A stretch of DNA of 64,000 nt from Acidobacteriota bacterium (GCA_016716435.1 JADJWI010000008.1:248001-312000); one strand, 5' to 3'; positions 45,445 through 54,304 are shown, numbered from the stretch's first letter. Notes: a model not told the origin generated them from the sequence alone. Program-made: numbers and translations.

Positions 45445-46761
45445 TTAGCGCAATGCTTCGCCGATGACCTCAGAAAAGCGGAAGACGTCAGCAAAACTGT
45501 TGTAGAGCGGCACCGGAGCGACGCGAATCACGTCCGGCTCGCGCCAATCGGCAAAGACGCCTCGGGCGGTTATCGCGTCGAAAAGCTGCTTGTCGGCATC
45601 GCGAACGCGGATCGAAAGCTGGCAGCCGCGTTGCTGCGGGTCGGCTGGTGTTATCAGCTCGATGCGTTCGGTCGCGATCTGTCCAAGGAGGTACTCGAGA
45701 TAGCCCGTTAATCTTTCAGACTTAGTTCTGAGAGCTGGAATCGTAGCCTCGTCGAAGATCTCAAGCGAGGCTCTGAGGGCGGCGAGCTGAAAGATCGGCG
45801 GATTCGAGAGCTGCCAGCCTTCGGCGCCGGCGAGCGGGACGAACTCCGGGCCCATTAGGAAACGCGTCGCTTTATCGTGTCCCCACCAACCGGCAAAACG
45901 CGGCAGTTCGAAGCTGCGGGCGTGGCGTTCATGGACAAATATGCCAGCGATGCCGCCGGGGCCGGAGTTAAGATATTTATAAGAACACCAGGCGGCGAAA
46001 TCGACATTCCAGTCGTGCAGATGCAGCTCCAGATTTCCGGCGGCGTGGGCCAGGTCAAAGCCGACAACACAGCCCTTTCGGTGGCCGGCCTCGGTGATCG
46101 CGGCCATATCGAAAGCCTGGCCGGTGTAATAATTGACGCCGCCAAGCATTATGAGGGCAATGCTCTCGCCTTCACGGTCGATGAGTTCGAGGATGTCTTC
46201 GGTGCGGAGCGTCGCTTCGCCCTCGCGAGGCGTGAGTTCGATCAGGCTAGGAGTTCCAACTTTAGCTGGCCCGACTTCATCGGATAGGCGCCTAAAGGCG
46301 GAACTCCAAACCTTGATCTGCGATTCGACGGCATATTGATCTGACGGGAACGCCCCGCGTTCGATGACTATTTTGTGCCGCTCGGCGGTCGGTCGGTAGA
46401 ACGAGACCATCAGCAGATGAAGATTGACGGTCAGCGAGTTCATCGCGACGACCTCGATCGGTTTCGCCCCAGCGACGCGGGCGAGCGATTCCGTCACGAA
46501 TTCGTGATAGGGGAGCCATGGGTGGCGTGCATGTATATGGCCCTCGACTCCGAGGCGGGCCCAATCGTCGAGCTCGGCATTGATGTATTCGCGGGCGGTT
46601 TTTGGCTGTAGGCCCAGCGAATTGCCGGTGAAATAAATGGCCTCGCCGCCTTCGGGAAGCTGCGGAATATAAAACCGTTCGCGGAAGCGGGCAAGCGGAT
46701 CTTCGCGGTCGGCGGCCGCCGCAAACTCCGGCCCGGGATTGAATTCATGATCTTGAGCCAT
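45445..46761 (-). CDS. kynU: kynureninase
   Basis: 438 codons from ATG 46761 (MAQDHEFNPGPEFAAAADRE); the longer frame to 46842 has no support. Family blocks include IYFTGNSLGLQP, the substrate region HPWLPYHE, the Asp of VVGFDLAHAAGN and the PLP-lysine motif WCSYKYLNSGPGG. It cleaves 3-hydroxykynurenine to 3-hydroxyanthranilate and alanine. Residues about 152-171 (VWSSAFRRLSDEVGPAKVGT region) do not look like the family, and their DNA is an inverted repeat. The frame is preserved. Confidence 0.93.
   Translation of the reverse strand: MAQDHEFNPGPEFAAAADREDPLARFRERFYIPQLPEGGEAIYFTGNSLGLQPKTAREYINAELDDWARLGVEGHIHARHPWLPYHEFVTESLARVAGAKPIEVVAMNSLTVNLHLLMVSFYRPTAERHKIVIERGAFPSDQYAVESQIKVWSSAFRRLSDEVGPAKVGTPSLIELTPREGEATLRTEDILELIDREGESIALIMLGGVNYYTGQAFDMAAITEAGHRKGCVVGFDLAHAAGNLELHLHDWNVDFAAWCSYKYLNSGPGGIAGIFVHERHARSFELPRFAGWWGHDKATRFLMGPEFVPLAGAEGWQLSNPPIFQLAALRASLEIFDEATIPALRTKSERLTGYLEYLLGQIATERIELITPADPQQRGCQLSIRVRDADKQLFDAITARGVFADWREPDVIRVAPVPLYNSFADVFRFSEVIGEALR
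46250..46307. repeat. inverted repeat inside kynU
   Basis: Arms ggagttccaactttag (46250-46265) and ctaaaggcggaactcc (46292-46307) pair at 14 of 16 positions with a 26-base loop. The position coincides with a poorly conserved, apparently inserted segment of the protein. Confidence 0.7.
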
Positions 46762-46938
46762 AGATCTCTGATACAAATCTAAACTATCGGGAACATTTCG
46801 AAAACCGCTGACGTTAAGCAATCTACCTAAGCGGGCGATCATTTCTTCTTCTTGATATTTTTTTGATCCGAAGCTCGCGTTAGGAGATGCGGGGCCAAGC
46901 AGACCCGGAAATTTAAACCGAACAACTCGGAGGCACTA

Positions 46939-47331
46939 ATGAAAAAGATCTTCAAACTTACTTCTCTTCTCGCTGTCGCACTTTTCGCAGGAGCTGTCGC
47001 AACGAGCGCACAGACCGTTACCAAAATGGAAGCCGAGATCGCTTTTGACTTTGCCGTCGGCGACAAAACGCTTGATGCCGGAAAGTATGAGGTCCGCGTT
47101 GCCCGCAACTCGGCCGGAGGTGCTTCGGTCATTATTCTCGACGATAAGCGCAAAGTCGTGCATTCGGTATTTGCCACATACAGCGGCGACATCGCAAAGA
47201 ACTCGGCTGAACTAGTCTTCACACGCCAGCAGGGGCAGTGGGCACTTGCGAAGGTCAATATGATCGATTCGGGTATCGCAGTACCGACTTCGGCAAAGGT
47301 CAGGTACTCGGCAGACGTAAAGACCGATTAA
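46939..47331 (+). CDS. small secreted protein of unknown function
   Basis: 130 codons, signal peptide to about residue 24 (ALFAGAVATSAQ) and a compact beta-rich body (FDFAVGDKTLDAGKYEVRVA, VIILDDKRKVVHSVFATY). Similar small proteins with KTLPAGKYEV-like text are common in acidobacteria; function unknown. The ribosome binding site (cggagg) is good. It splits the minus-strand kynurenine genes and has its own terminator. Confidence 0.75.
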   Translation: MKKIFKLTSLLAVALFAGAVATSAQTVTKMEAEIAFDFAVGDKTLDAGKYEVRVARNSAGGASVIILDDKRKVVHSVFATYSGDIAKNSAELVFTRQQGQWALAKVNMIDSGIAVPTSAKVRYSADVKTD

Positions 47332-47360
47332 GCCTGCGGCTAGCAGGTTGAAAGAACAGA

Positions 47361-47401
47361 ATGCCTCGTGCCGGAAGTGAAAGCCGGTGCGGGGCATTTT
47401 T
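47361..47401 (+). terminator. terminator after the small secreted protein gene
   Basis: The 14-bp stem ATGCCTCGTGCCGG/CCGGTGCGGGGCAT (G-U pairs included) with a 9-base loop, followed by five T. It abuts the convergent stop of the ACMSD gene. Confidence 0.85.
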
Positions 47402-48416
47402 ACGTTTGGCTGAATTGTGAAAGCGGCAGGCCGAGCCAATTGAGGGCGGCTCCGTGGAAGAGCATCGACTTGATCATGTCATCGTAGGGCATCGAGTCGA
47501 TCAGCTTGCCGGGTTCGAGCTCGCCTAGCGGAAAAGGATAATCCGTGCCGAGAGCGACCTGATCGGCACCGACGAGCTTGATCAGATAATCGAGCTTTGC
47601 GGGGCCGTGGACCAGAGCATCGAAATACATCTGGCTGAGATATCGCCGCGGGCTGTGCGGATTATCCACCGCGCAAAGGTCGGGGCGGACATTGAAGCCA
47701 TGGTCGATGCGGCCGATGGTCGCCGGGAACGAACCGCCGCCGTGGGCAAAGCAAATGCGGAGGTCGCGGCACTTTTCGAGCGTTCCGGAAAAGATAAGTG
47801 AACAGATCGCCCGCGAGACCTCGGCCGGCATTCCGACCAGCCACGGCAGCCAATATTTCTGCATATCGGCCTCGCCCATCATCTCCCACGGATGAACGAA
47901 AACGGCCATCGAAAGCTCCTCACATGCCTGAAAGAACTCGAGAAACTGCGGCTCGCTGAGATTCAATTGATTGACGTTAGTACCGATCTGGACCCCGGCG
48001 AGGCCGATCTGTTTGCACCGTTCGAGTTCGGCGATGGCAAGCTTTGTATCCTGAAGCGGTAGCGTGCCGAGCCCGACGAAGCGAAGCGGAAACTCCGAGA
48101 CTATCTCGGCGATATGGTCGTTTAGAAACTTTGAGACCTCAAGGCAATCGGCCGGCTTTGCCCAGTAGCTGAACATCACGGGCACGGTTGAGAGGACCTG
48201 TACGCCGATGCCGTGCCGGTCCATTTCCTCTATCCGCTTTGCGGGGTCCCAGCAGTTGTCCTCAACATCACGAAACTGTTTCCCATCATCGCGGACCATA
48301 TGCGCCGAACACGACTGGTAATGATCCAGCGCGATAAACCCGCCATAACCAAACCGCTCCTTCCACGCCGGGATGTCTTTGGGAAGAATATGTGTGTGAA
48401 CGTCGATCTTTAGCAC
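47400..48416 (-). CDS. acmsD: 2-amino-3-carboxymuconate-6-semialdehyde decarboxylase (ACMSD)
   Basis: 338 codons. The amidohydrolase-fold zinc motif is MLKIDVHTHILP. WDPAKRIEEMDRHGI, VFVHPWEMMGE (His), CFAHGGGSFPATIGR and GTDYPFPLGE (Asp) are ACMSD family blocks. It decarboxylates the ring-opened product of 3-hydroxyanthranilate dioxygenase and diverts it from quinolinate to 2-aminomuconic semialdehyde, so the pathway here is catabolic. One base separates it from the upstream PhyH-family gene, implying one transcript. Confidence 0.92.
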   Translation of the reverse strand: MLKIDVHTHILPKDIPAWKERFGYGGFIALDHYQSCSAHMVRDDGKQFRDVEDNCWDPAKRIEEMDRHGIGVQVLSTVPVMFSYWAKPADCLEVSKFLNDHIAEIVSEFPLRFVGLGTLPLQDTKLAIAELERCKQIGLAGVQIGTNVNQLNLSEPQFLEFFQACEELSMAVFVHPWEMMGEADMQKYWLPWLVGMPAEVSRAICSLIFSGTLEKCRDLRICFAHGGGSFPATIGRIDHGFNVRPDLCAVDNPHSPRRYLSQMYFDALVHGPAKLDYLIKLVGADQVALGTDYPFPLGELEPGKLIDSMPYDDMIKSMLFHGAALNWLGLPLSQFSQT

Positions 48417-48417
48417 G

Positions 48418-49227
48418 TCAATTCATTATCGGATTCATTTCCGAATCCGCAAGTTCACCCGGCTGCCGGCCGCCGAGAAAAGCTTCGAGATCAGCATGCT
48501 GATGCGGGTTTGCCGGCTTTGCGATCGGCGTGCCATCTGGAATGTAGATGATCGTCATAACTTCGCGAATTCGGTCAGCGTTATGGTTCGGTCCTGCTGA
48601 ATGGATGGTCCAGCCGAGGTGAAAAGTAGCATCGCCGGCTCTTAGGTTATCCGGGCCGCTGATTGGGTAACCCTTATCATTCACGAATCGGGAATAATAA
48701 GAGTCGCTTTCGTCAGAGATCTCAAGATCGGTGCGGTGTTGGTCTTTGTGCGAGCCTTCAACGAATCGCATGAGGCCCATATCTGCAGTTACGTCTACGA
48801 GCGGCATCCACATTGTCACAGCCATTTCGGTAGCAAGCGGCCAGTAATACATATCCTGATGCCATGGAGTCGGCCCGCCCCCGGGTTCCTTGAACAGAGC
48901 CTGGTCATGGTAAATACGAACCCGTGCTACCCCGAGAATATCCGCAGCCGCCTGAGCGAAACCGCTGTTGAAAACAAACTCCTTCACACCCGGATCCTTC
49001 CGCCAGAGGTTAGTAACCTGAAGGAATGCTTTGCCGTAGGTGTCGCGTTCGCCGAGCGGGCGATGCTCGTTCGCGAGCCGTTTGACAGCTGCTGAGATAT
49101 CCTTTCGGCCCTGCTCTACCTCCTTCGAACTGGCAATACCGCGCACGAGTGTCCATCCTTTTTCGGCAAGACAGTGGTCGCGGGGAGCGGGTGCCAATGT
49201 CTTCGCCTTTAGGGTTTCGATGGACAC
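48418..49227 (-). CDS. phytanoyl-CoA dioxygenase (PhyH)-family protein
   Basis: 269 codons. Non-haem iron ligands are visible as WHQDMYYW (His-x-Asp) and the later His in GWTIHSAGPNHNADR, with the 2-oxoglutarate Arg shortly after (DRIREVMT). The family hydroxylates diverse substrates with 2-oxoglutarate and O2. It is wedged between HAO and ACMSD, so it probably belongs to the same regulon; no PhyH step is known in the kynurenine route, and its substrate is open. Confidence 0.85.
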   Translation of the reverse strand: MSIETLKAKTLAPAPRDHCLAEKGWTLVRGIASSKEVEQGRKDISAAVKRLANEHRPLGERDTYGKAFLQVTNLWRKDPGVKEFVFNSGFAQAAADILGVARVRIYHDQALFKEPGGGPTPWHQDMYYWPLATEMAVTMWMPLVDVTADMGLMRFVEGSHKDQHRTDLEISDESDSYYSRFVNDKGYPISGPDNLRAGDATFHLGWTIHSAGPNHNADRIREVMTIIYIPDGTPIAKPANPHQHADLEAFLGGRQPGELADSEMNPIMN

Positions 49228-49272
49228 AAGCGAATCTCTCCTTTCGTAAGGGCCGCTACTTCATGCCGCTGG

Positions 49273-49797
49273 TTATGCGACGACCGGAGGCGGTTCCATT
49301 ACTGTGCCGCAGGCTTTGCAGGTGCGGAGGTCTTGGCTACCGTAGAACTTTTCGAAGACGCCCTGGAATTGGGTCGTGATGTCGCCTAGCTGGAAATATT
49401 CTTCGTAGAGCTTTTCGTTGCAGTTTTCGCAATACCAGAGCAGGCCGTCGAGTTCGCCGGGGCGGCGTTTGCGTTCGATGACGAGGCCGATAGTGTTCTC
49501 GCCGCGGATCGGGTTGTGCGGGATTCGCGGCGGGAGCAGAAACATCTCGCCTTCGCGGATCGTGACATCGGCCGGCTTGCCGTCCTCTTGTATCTTTACA
49601 AGCAGATCGCCCTCAAGCTGGTAGAAAAGCTCTTCGCCCTCGTCCCAGTGATAATCTTTCCGCGAGTTCGGCCCGCCGACGACCATCACGATGAAATCCT
49701 CGTTTTGATAAACACACTGATTCCCGACCGGCGGCTTGAGCAGGTGCCGGTGCTCATCGATCCATTGTTTGAAGTTGAAGGGGCGTCGTATAGTCAT
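49273..49797 (-). CDS. nbaC: 3-hydroxyanthranilate 3,4-dioxygenase
   Basis: 174 codons from ATG 49797 (MTIRRPFNFKQWIDEHRHLL). Cupin iron site DYHWDEGEELFYQLEGD (His and Glu) and RIPHNPIRGENTIGLVIERKR (His). The C-terminus has a rubredoxin-like site with CENC and CKAC, typical of the bacterial enzyme. It opens the ring of 3-hydroxyanthranilate to aminocarboxymuconic semialdehyde. It is the first gene of the HAO-PhyH-ACMSD run and divergent from the PIG-L gene, with 34 bases between starts, so their promoters must overlap. Confidence 0.93.
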   Translation of the reverse strand: MTIRRPFNFKQWIDEHRHLLKPPVGNQCVYQNEDFIVMVVGGPNSRKDYHWDEGEELFYQLEGDLLVKIQEDGKPADVTIREGEMFLLPPRIPHNPIRGENTIGLVIERKRRPGELDGLLWYCENCNEKLYEEYFQLGDITTQFQGVFEKFYGSQDLRTCKACGTVMEPPPVVA

Positions 49798-49831
49798 TAC
49801 ACTCCGAGAAGAAAAGTATAGAGGAAAAATT

Positions 49832-50608
49832 ATGCGCAGACTAGCTTTGATCGCCGCAGTACTTATCATTGCCGGAGTAACGGCAAGCGCTCAGGGAAAG
49901 GTGATATTGGGTGTATTCGCACATCCGGATGACGAAAACCTGGTTGGGCCGGTGCTTGCAAAATATGCCCGCTTGGGAAACAAGGTCTACGTCATCATTG
50001 CGACCGACGGCAATAATGGCACCCGCGTAACGAAGATTCGGGCGGGTGAGGAACTCGGACGCGTTCGCAGACTCGAAACCGCCTGTGCCTGCGAGAAACT
50101 TGGTATTGAAAAGCCGATCTATTTTTCACAAGAAAGGCTCGACACGATGATCGGCGTGCGAGCCTACTTGAATGCCCACGCTAACACTAAGAAATTGCTA
50201 AAAGCGAAGATCGAGGAGCTTAAACCCGACGCCATCATCACCTTCGGGCCGGACGGTGAGTACGGGCATTCGGAGCATCTTGTGATCGGTTCTATTGTGC
50301 AGGAGGTTTTGCTTCGCGAAGGCTGGATTGAGAGGTATCCGCTGTATTTCCCCGCTTTCACGAAAGAGCAACTCGGCGGGGACGACAGTGTCGGCCATAT
50401 CGATCCGAAATACATTAACCTGACAGTTAAGTTCAACGATGCCGACAGTGCACGTTACATGGAGGCTGCAAAGTGCTACGTATCTCAATACACCGAAGTT
50501 GAGATCGCCGAGTTGATCGCCGATGCTAAAAATGACAAAGAAAAGATCTTACATTTCAGAAGATTTTCGATCGACCGAAAACGAGGAAAAACAGATCTGC
50601 TGAAATAG
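49832..50608 (+). CDS. secreted PIG-L/LmbE-family deacetylase
   Basis: 258 codons from ATG 49832 (MRRLALIAAVLIIAGVTASAQ, a signal peptide), with agagga before it; earlier in-frame codons overlap the divergent HAO gene. The zinc motif is AHPDDENLVGP, and GPDGEYGHSEHLVIG carries the second His. The family removes N-acetyl groups from sugar-containing molecules (GlcNAc-PI, mycothiol or bacillithiol precursors, antibiotics). Export suggests action on external glycans. Confidence 0.85.
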   Translation: MRRLALIAAVLIIAGVTASAQGKVILGVFAHPDDENLVGPVLAKYARLGNKVYVIIATDGNNGTRVTKIRAGEELGRVRRLETACACEKLGIEKPIYFSQERLDTMIGVRAYLNAHANTKKLLKAKIEELKPDAIITFGPDGEYGHSEHLVIGSIVQEVLLREGWIERYPLYFPAFTKEQLGGDDSVGHIDPKYINLTVKFNDADSARYMEAAKCYVSQYTEVEIAELIADAKNDKEKILHFRRFSIDRKRGKTDLLK

Positions 50609-50615
50609 AAACCCA

Positions 50616-51167
50616 TTATAGATGCGATAGTTTTTCGACCGTTCGCCAGTTGCGGGCGGTATAGGCGACCTTTAGCTTTTTTTCGATGAAGCCTTTGCCG
50701 AGCAAGCTGTTGGCGACACCTAATTTCAGGTGGCAATAGATCTCGCGGCCGAGAATGGTGAAGCGTTCATCGTTTGTTTGATTGGCTAGGAGTTGCTGCA
50801 ATTTATCAGCAGGCATTTCTTCTTTTAGAAAGAGAACGTGTATTTCTTTGTGGCTCTCGAACTGGCCAGCAAACGGGTTGTTTTCAAGGACCGTTTGAAT
50901 CTGCCGCTGTTCGCGGACCATTACGGGAATAGATTTGCCGAATGTGTTCTGGATGGCGGATTCGATCTGATTCGAGAAGGCTATTTCGGGCGTTTCGCCC
51001 TTACTTAGGTGCGGGCTACTGACACAGTCGAACGCGATGTTTCCGCTGTTGATGTAGCTTTTTACATTGCCAAAATGGAGAGCTTCGAACATCGCCCGAA
51101 GCTCTTCCATTTTGATCATCGTATTGCCGCCGACATTGATGCCGCGGAGAAGTGCGATGTGTCCCAT
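50616..51167 (-). CDS. DUF1697 protein
   Basis: 183 codons from ATG 51167 (MGHIALLRGINVGGNTMIKM). The start block, SYINSGNIAFD, and HVLFLKEEMPADKL are typical of DUF1697, a family of unknown function. The open frame extends upstream through a gtgaaaagg minisatellite read as LFTFSPFHLFTF, which is not believed to be translated. The segment after INSGN contains CVSSPHLSKGETPEIAFS, which may be variable. Confidence 0.8.
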   Translation of the reverse strand: MGHIALLRGINVGGNTMIKMEELRAMFEALHFGNVKSYINSGNIAFDCVSSPHLSKGETPEIAFSNQIESAIQNTFGKSIPVMVREQRQIQTVLENNPFAGQFESHKEIHVLFLKEEMPADKLQQLLANQTNDERFTILGREIYCHLKLGVANSLLGKGFIEKKLKVAYTARNWRTVEKLSHL

Positions 51168-51310
51168 AAAAGTGAAAAAGTGAAAAAGTGAAAAGGTGAA
51201 AAGGTGAAAAGGCGAAAAGGTGAAAAGGCGAAAAGGCGAAAGGGTGAAAAGGTGGGAGAGTTGTCGGCGATGAGCCTTTAACTTTTCCACCTTTTCACAT
51301 TTACCCCTTT
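51168..51310. repeat. gtgaaaagg/ggcgaaaag tandem repeat with inverted partner
   Basis: About ten tandem units of 8-9 bases (gtgaaaaag, gtgaaaagg, gcgaaaagg) at 51171-51260, followed after about 35 bases by cttttccaccttttcacatt in the inverse sense. The whole can fold as a long hairpin between the DUF1697 gene and the alcohol dehydrogenase. The unit matches the arms of the rpsU terminator at 19742-19785. Confidence 0.8.
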
Positions 51311-51317
51311 CGACCTT

Positions 51318-52391
51318 TTAGGCGTTCGCCATGTCTATGACAAAGCGATAACGGACGTCGGCTTTGACGGTGCGGTCGTAGGCGGTGTCGATGTAGTCCG
51401 GTTTTATGACCTCGACATCGGAGACGATCCCGTGCTTGACGCAGAAATCGAGCATCTCCTGTGTCTCGGGAATGCCGCCGATGAGCGAACCGGCGAAGGT
51501 CTTATTTCCCATGATCAGCGAGGCCTGGTGAAGGGTCGCAGGGGCATGCGGCATGCCGACCACGACGAATGTTCCGAAGGGCCCGAGAGCATTTATGTAC
51601 GGATTTATATCGTGATCGGCAGAAACTGTGTCGAGCACAAAATTCAGCGTGCCTGCAGCAGCGGCCATCGCTTCAGGGTCCTTGCTGAGGATGAAGCTAT
51701 CGGCGCCGAGAGTTCGTGCATCGGATTCCTTGCCCGGCGACGTGCTGAAAACGGTTACCTCGGCCCCCATCGCCTTAGCAAGCTTAACGGCCATATGGCC
51801 GAGCCCGCCTAGGCCGACGATGCCGACCTTTTGGCCCGGCCCGACGCCCCAACGCTTGAGTGGTGAATATGTGGTGATTCCGGCACAAAGAAGCGGAGCG
51901 ACGCCTGAGAGGTCGCCTTCGGCATTGACATTGAGCGCGTATTTTTCGTCAATGACGTAATGCTTTGAGTACCCTCCATAGGTGGGCGTCGTGCGGTCCA
52001 TTTCGGTGCCGTTGTAGGTGAAAGCACAGCCCTGGTAGCAATAATGTTCATTGCCGTGAGCACAACTCGGGCACTCGCGGCAGGAATCGACAAAGCAGCC
52101 TATGCCGGCAATGTCGCCTTCCTTGAATTTGGCCACCTCGTCGCCTACCTTTGTCACGCGGCCGACGATCTCATGGCCGGGAACCATCGGATAAATAGCG
52201 GGCATCATCTCTGCCCACTCATCGCGTGCCTGATGTATGTCCGAGTGGCAAATGCCGGCGTAAAGTATGTCGATAAGAATATCTTTCGGGCCGACCTCGC
52301 GGCGCTGAAACTCAAACGGTTCAAAACTGGCCTCGGGCCCGGAAACTGCGAAACCGCGAGTCGCGGTCCCTTCTGCTGCTGGTGCTGTCAT
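51318..52391 (-). CDS. zinc-dependent NAD(P)H alcohol dehydrogenase (YahK/CAD-like)
   Basis: 357 codons from ATG 52391 with gggag 7 bases upstream. Catalytic zinc region GICHSDIHQ and GHEIVGRV, structural-zinc cysteines CRECPSCAHGNEHYC and nucleotide fold VGIVGLGGLGHMAVKLAKAMG mark a medium-chain dehydrogenase of the cinnamyl/aldehyde-reductase type. It reduces aldehydes with NADPH in most relatives. Its place 94 bases after the RidA gene suggests shared expression, perhaps coping with semialdehydes; that is inference. Confidence 0.9.
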   Translation of the reverse strand: MTAPAAEGTATRGFAVSGPEASFEPFEFQRREVGPKDILIDILYAGICHSDIHQARDEWAEMMPAIYPMVPGHEIVGRVTKVGDEVAKFKEGDIAGIGCFVDSCRECPSCAHGNEHYCYQGCAFTYNGTEMDRTTPTYGGYSKHYVIDEKYALNVNAEGDLSGVAPLLCAGITTYSPLKRWGVGPGQKVGIVGLGGLGHMAVKLAKAMGAEVTVFSTSPGKESDARTLGADSFILSKDPEAMAAAAGTLNFVLDTVSADHDINPYINALGPFGTFVVVGMPHAPATLHQASLIMGNKTFAGSLIGGIPETQEMLDFCVKHGIVSDVEVIKPDYIDTAYDRTVKADVRYRFVIDMANA

Positions 52392-52485
52392 TTTTATCTC
52401 CCTTATAGTGTTGTTTACCCACGAAACTAGCGAAAAATTGCTATCTAAATTACGTCGTGTATTTTGTGCTTTTCGCGGGCGACTC

Positions 52486-52908
52486 TCAATCAATTGTCGC
52501 GATGACCTTCAGTTCGATGGCGATCGGCGTTGGTAGCGAGCTTATCTCAACGGTCGTTCGGCATGGACGATTCTCGGCAAAATATTCGGAGTAGATTTTA
52601 TTATACACGGGAAAGTCGGCCTTCATGTTTGTCAGGAAAACCGTCACATCGACTATTTGGTCCCACGACGAACCGGCGTCCTCGAGGATATAGCGGACGT
52701 TCTGGAAAACGGACCGGCACTGCGTTTCGATGTCGTAGGAAACGATCTCACCGTCCTCATTCAGCTCAACTCCGGGTATCTTTTTCTCGCCTCTAGTCCG
52801 CGGCCCGACGCCCGAAAGAAAAAGTAGATCGCCGACGCGGCGTGCGTGCGGATAAAGCCCGACCGGTTCCGGTGCCCGGGAAGACTCAACGGCAGTTCGT
52901 TCGCTCAT
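52486..52908 (-). CDS. RidA/YjgF-family protein, candidate 2-aminomuconate deaminase
   Basis: 140 codons. VGDLLFLSGVGPRTRGEKKI, CRSVFQNVRYILEDAGSSWDQIVDVTVFLTN and the C-terminal RTTVEISSLPTPIAIELKVIA (Arg that binds the substrate carboxylate) match the RidA family. RidA proteins hydrolyse enamine/imine intermediates; in Pseudomonas the 2-aminomuconate deaminase of the nitrobenzoate/kynurenine route is of this family. With all other enzymes of that route nearby, this is the best candidate for the step. A general RidA role is the alternative. Confidence 0.8.
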   Translation of the reverse strand: MSERTAVESSRAPEPVGLYPHARRVGDLLFLSGVGPRTRGEKKIPGVELNEDGEIVSYDIETQCRSVFQNVRYILEDAGSSWDQIVDVTVFLTNMKADFPVYNKIYSEYFAENRPCRTTVEISSLPTPIAIELKVIATID

Positions 52909-53002
52909 AGGCGGATTGTATCGCAGTTTGCGGGCAGCGGGAACTCATCGTGCCATCTCCACTCAATTGGAATTCACAGCTAAAACGCGTCAAAATCCCC
53001 AT

Positions 53003-54304
53003 ATGGAAAGAATCATCCTTGAGATCGTTCTCATCGGTGCGCTGATATTTATTAACGGGCTCTTTTCGATGACCGAGCTTGCGGTGGTCTCGGCGAGGCG
53101 GATGCGTCTTCAGGGAGCGGCGGAGGGCGGCAGCAAAGGAGCGGCCGCGGCAATCGAACTGCAGGAGCGGCCGGAGCGGTTTCTTTCGGCGGTGCAGATC
53201 GGCATTACGCTCGTCGGTATTCTTTCCGGAGCATTTGGCGGAGCGTTGCTTTCGCAGGAGGTCGCCGCAGCGGTCGCGACCATTCCGATGCTTGAGCCTT
53301 ATGCGCCGACCATCGGTTTCGGGCTTGTAATACTCGTTATCACATATTTTACTTTGGTTGTTGGCGAATTGGTTCCAAAGAACATCGCGCTCAATATGCC
53401 GGAGCGCGTCGCGGCTTTTTTTTCGCGGCCGATGCGGTTCGTCTCAAAGCTGACGGCTCCGGTCGTTTGGCTGCTGAGCCGCTCGACCCGGATGGTCCTC
53501 GGGCTTTTTCGCATTTCGGAAGCATCGGAAAGTGTGATGACCGAGGAGGAGATCAAGGCCCACATTGCCCAAGGCACGGAGATCGGCGTTTTTCACTCAA
53601 GCGAGAAGGAATTGATCGATAGTGTGCTTCGGTTCGATGACCTGCGGGCGACCGCACTAATGACCTCGCGGGTAAAGATCGAATGGATAGATCTGGATGA
53701 CGACCCCGAAGCGAATATGCGGCGGCTGGCAGAAAGCAGCTATTCAAGGCTGCCGGCCGGACGCGGAACCTTGGACGAACTCGTCGGCGTCATTGAGAAG
53801 CGAGATGTGCTTGTGCAATTGCTCGAGAATCGCGAGGTCGATCTCTCGGTTGTGCTCCGCGAGCCGACGTTCATCCCGGAGACCGTTACGGCGCTTGAGC
53901 TACTCGGCGTATTTAAGAACACGGCGTCGGACATGGCGTTCATCGTGGATGAATTTGGTTCGATCGAAGGCTTGGTCACACTGAAAGATGTACTCGAAGA
54001 GATCGTCGGCGACTTTCCGGTCGGCGGAGTCGAACACGGTAACGTGGTCGTCCGCGAAGACGGTTCGCTTCTGATCGATGGAAGCATGCCGGTCGATGAA
54101 TTTTTGGAAGCCATCGGCATCAAAGGCCATCCCGCGGGCGAACGCGGAATGTATCAAACGCTGGCCGGCTTTGTGCTGACGCGGCTAGAAAAGCTACCTC
54201 ACGAAGGCGACCACTTCACCTGGAACGGCCGCCGCTTCGAGGTCGTAGACATGGACGGCCGCCGAGTGGATAAGGTGCTCGTGTCGGACGTTCCTGCTGA
54301 TTGA
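53003..54304 (+). CDS. CNNM/CorC-type transporter-associated protein (hemolysin family)
   Basis: 433 codons from ATG 53003 (MERIILEIVLIGALIFING); the frame before it is not supported. An N-terminal DUF21 membrane domain of four hydrophobic helices (GLFSMTELAVVSARR, VVGELVPKNIAL) is followed by a CBS pair (MTSRVKIEWIDLDDDP; FKNTASDMAFIVDEFGSIEGLVTL) and a CorC_HlyC domain. Relatives take part in magnesium/cobalt efflux. It is divergent from the RidA gene. Confidence 0.9.
   Translation: MERIILEIVLIGALIFINGLFSMTELAVVSARRMRLQGAAEGGSKGAAAAIELQERPERFLSAVQIGITLVGILSGAFGGALLSQEVAAAVATIPMLEPYAPTIGFGLVILVITYFTLVVGELVPKNIALNMPERVAAFFSRPMRFVSKLTAPVVWLLSRSTRMVLGLFRISEASESVMTEEEIKAHIAQGTEIGVFHSSEKELIDSVLRFDDLRATALMTSRVKIEWIDLDDDPEANMRRLAESSYSRLPAGRGTLDELVGVIEKRDVLVQLLENREVDLSVVLREPTFIPETVTALELLGVFKNTASDMAFIVDEFGSIEGLVTLKDVLEEIVGDFPVGGVEHGNVVVREDGSLLIDGSMPVDEFLEAIGIKGHPAGERGMYQTLAGFVLTRLEKLPHEGDHFTWNGRRFEVVDMDGRRVDKVLVSDVPAD

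Noticed and set aside
51171..51260. Regular repeats resembling a CRISPR array
   Set aside because: Units of 8-9 bases are directly adjacent with no unique spacers and no cas genes; it is a minisatellite.
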